Shown here in pieces: positions 62,795-64,000 of a stretch of DNA of 64,000 nt (within the stretch, counting starts at the first letter, position 1; every line of letters starts with the position of its first letter). The notes beneath the pieces are model-generated. The model was not told the origin of the DNA, did not search any database, and was given only the letters and a program-made list of their open reading frames with translations. Origin of the DNA: UBA8752 sp002172485 (GTDB lineage: Bacteria > Bacteroidota > Bacteroidia > Flavobacteriales_D > Sanyastnellaceae). Both the position numbers and the translations under genes were made by a program. The stretch lies in NCBI GenBank assembly GCA_042089915.1, contig JBELJZ010000012.1:1-64000 (forward strand). The letters run 5' to 3'.

Positions 62795-64000
62795 TCACTG
62801 CAGGCCTTGAAGCAACGCGGGACCCTGATTTTTTTCAAGGGCCTCTGCTGCATTGGACAAGGCCAGTTGAAGGGCCGCTTCCGCATCGAGTTGCACGCCT
62901 TTGACACGGTCGATCCGAATCTCCTCTACCACGCGTCCGCCGGCATTTTTCAGTGAGACAGTGCCTTCGACATAGGCCGTGTGGAATTGGCCATAGCTAC
63001 TGGATGGGCTGCGTCGTTCCGTGCGCACATTGAATTCGATGAGGTAGTCGCCGGATTCTCCAGCCGGGGCCACTGCGCAGCCGGCGTCCAACAGCACGGC
63101 GCGCATGGCATCCAGCAGGGGCGCATGCTGTGATGCGGGTAGGCTGGACTCGGACGAAGGCGCCAACTGGATGCTCGGCATCTCGATGTCCAGGGGGATT
63201 CGAATGTTTCGACTGGCCACCTGCCCGATGAGCTCTTCCACGATGGGGTTGAGATGGGCAGATTGCATCAGCCGATCGACATCGACGGTGCACACGATGT
63301 CGCGGTCAGGCCGACGCGCTTCCACCCGCTCAATCAAGGCCACCACCATGCCCTCGTCATCCGTGAATTCCGTGGCCCGCTTTCGATACGTTCCATTGTG
63401 GTAACTGTACTTCAGTGGGATGCCCGTGGCAGATTGTCCGTCGAGTGTGGCGTGCAGTCCGAGGGGAAAGCGGAAACCGCCTGGAGCCGACAGGACCACG
63501 CGGTCCACGGATGCGCGCAGGTCGAGTCCTTGGATGGTCTGTCGCATGGCCCGGATGAAATGGGATTCCAAGGCGACTTCTTCTCCGTCGATTGGAGCGC
63601 GGTTGACGTCGTTCCAGAATTCCTCGAGTGCCAGAATTCCGGTGCTCCAATGCTCCAGTGCACCGGGGATTCGACCGGTGCTCAGGTCTTCCTGACCTGC
63701 GGCCCATTCTGCCAAGGCCAGGTCGATGGCCTCCTGGCGCCGCGCTGCCCGCGCTGCCGCATGGCGTTGCTTGTCCAAGCGGTAGTAGACGTGGGTCACT
63801 TCAGGACCTTCGAAGACGTCGATCACTTCGAAGCCCGTGATGCGCTCATCCGAGCGGCTGGAAATGGTGCTGTTGAAGTCCTCCCGAACACGTCCATTCT
63901 GCTCGGCGGTTTCCAGGAGGGAGGCGCTTTCGATGCGCACGGAGATTTCGCCGGCGAGGTCGGCCGCAGCCCGTTCCTTGGCGATGCGCATGGCCTCGCC
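62795..64000 (-). CDS. LPP20-like/LpoB-type envelope protein, N-terminus beyond window
   Basis: At least 402 codons are open to the right edge; the frame continues upstream of the first internal Met (GEAMRIAKERAAADLAGEI), so the true start and signal peptide lie outside. The visible N-terminal part is the same AKERAAADLA helix plus VTHVYYRLDK strand arrangement as LPP20-like domains. A ~250-residue C-terminal part follows with CTVDVDRLMQ and a strand-rich end. It is probably the first gene of an operon with the 62165 lipoprotein. Function is unknown. Confidence 0.72.
   Translation of the reverse strand, partial: GEAMRIAKERAAADLAGEISVRIESASLLETAEQNGRVREDFNSTISSRSDERITGFEVIDVFEGPEVTHVYYRLDKQRHAAARAARRQEAIDLALAEWAAGQEDLSTGRIPGALEHWSTGILALEEFWNDVNRAPIDGEEVALESHFIRAMRQTIQGLDLRASVDRVVLSAPGGFRFPLGLHATLDGQSATGIPLKYSYHNGTYRKRATEFTDDEGMVVALIERVEARRPDRDIVCTVDVDRLMQSAHLNPIVEELIGQVASRNIRIPLDIEMPSIQLAPSSESSLPASQHAPLLDAMRAVLLDAGCAVAPAGESGDYLIEFNVRTERRSPSSSYGQFHTAYVEGTVSLKNAGGRVVEEIRIDRVKGVQLDAEAALQLALSNAAEALEKNQGPALLQGLQ

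Overview
The window is a GC-rich stretch of a Bacteroidota chromosome, most likely from a Flavobacteriales-type lineage. Four things point there. Many genes are preceded by the Bacteroidota -7 promoter element (TAnnTTTG, here often TAnnTTcG or TAnnTTGC). One protein has a type IX secretion (T9SS) C-terminal sorting domain. There are Bacteroidota-specific families (DUF3822, DUF6728, DUF1343, FISUMP). The gene order rsmD-coaD, pyrE-SRPBCC-birA-rsfS-ftsH-DUF2007-cdsA-psd and RidA-LptD-amidase-MlaD-(4Fe-4S)-CCG is typical of the phylum. No rRNA, tRNA, CRISPR array, insertion sequence or prophage was recognised.

Layout. Positions 1-22516 (minus strand) hold two translationally coupled genes for giant secreted proteins. 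The first encodes a 1237-residue Cys-rich multimodular protein. The second encodes a protein of at least 6268 residues that runs off the left edge. It is built of about 16 cadherin-like repeats, several C-type-lectin-like and LamG-like domains, an FN3-like domain and many GCTD/ACNYD Cys-rich calcium-loop modules. It looks like a giant cell-surface adhesin. Positions 22781-32402 hold a lipoprotein and a NamZ-type muramidase, an FtsX-like permease, a cysteine synthase family enzyme, ornithine aminotransferase, NDK, NADP-isocitrate dehydrogenase, an Hpt-like protein, a decayed FISUMP fragment and a RecD-like helicase.

Positions 32518-36803 are an overlapping operon (membrane protein, DUF3822, rsmD, coaD, exported protein). 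A NUDIX gene and pyrE follow, with overlapping divergent start codons, then SRPBCC, birA, rsfS and an alginate-export-type porin. Positions 41336-44966 form the ftsH-DUF2007-cdsA-psd membrane-homeostasis operon. A T9SS-exported Asp-box protein, cinA and a solitary rpmB come next.

Positions 48607-56831 (minus) carry an SPFH protein, a VWA-like membrane protein with fabG, and the operon amidase-MlaD-ferredoxin/cytochrome-CCG. Divergent from it is an unusually long lptD (1343 codons), which appears to be an OstA-like protein fused to LptD. RidA plus DUF6728, a glutamine amidotransferase and two lipoprotein-type genes (LPP20-like) end the window; the last is cut by the right edge.

Genes are packed tightly. 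Several convergent pairs are 1-6 bases apart, divergent promoters are back to back, and at least six genes have the -7 box only 3-5 bases before the start codon, which predicts leaderless or nearly leaderless transcripts. The parts most worth a second look are the giant adhesin and its coupled partner, the OstA-LptD fusion, the FISUMP relic and the overlapping start codons of NUDIX and pyrE.
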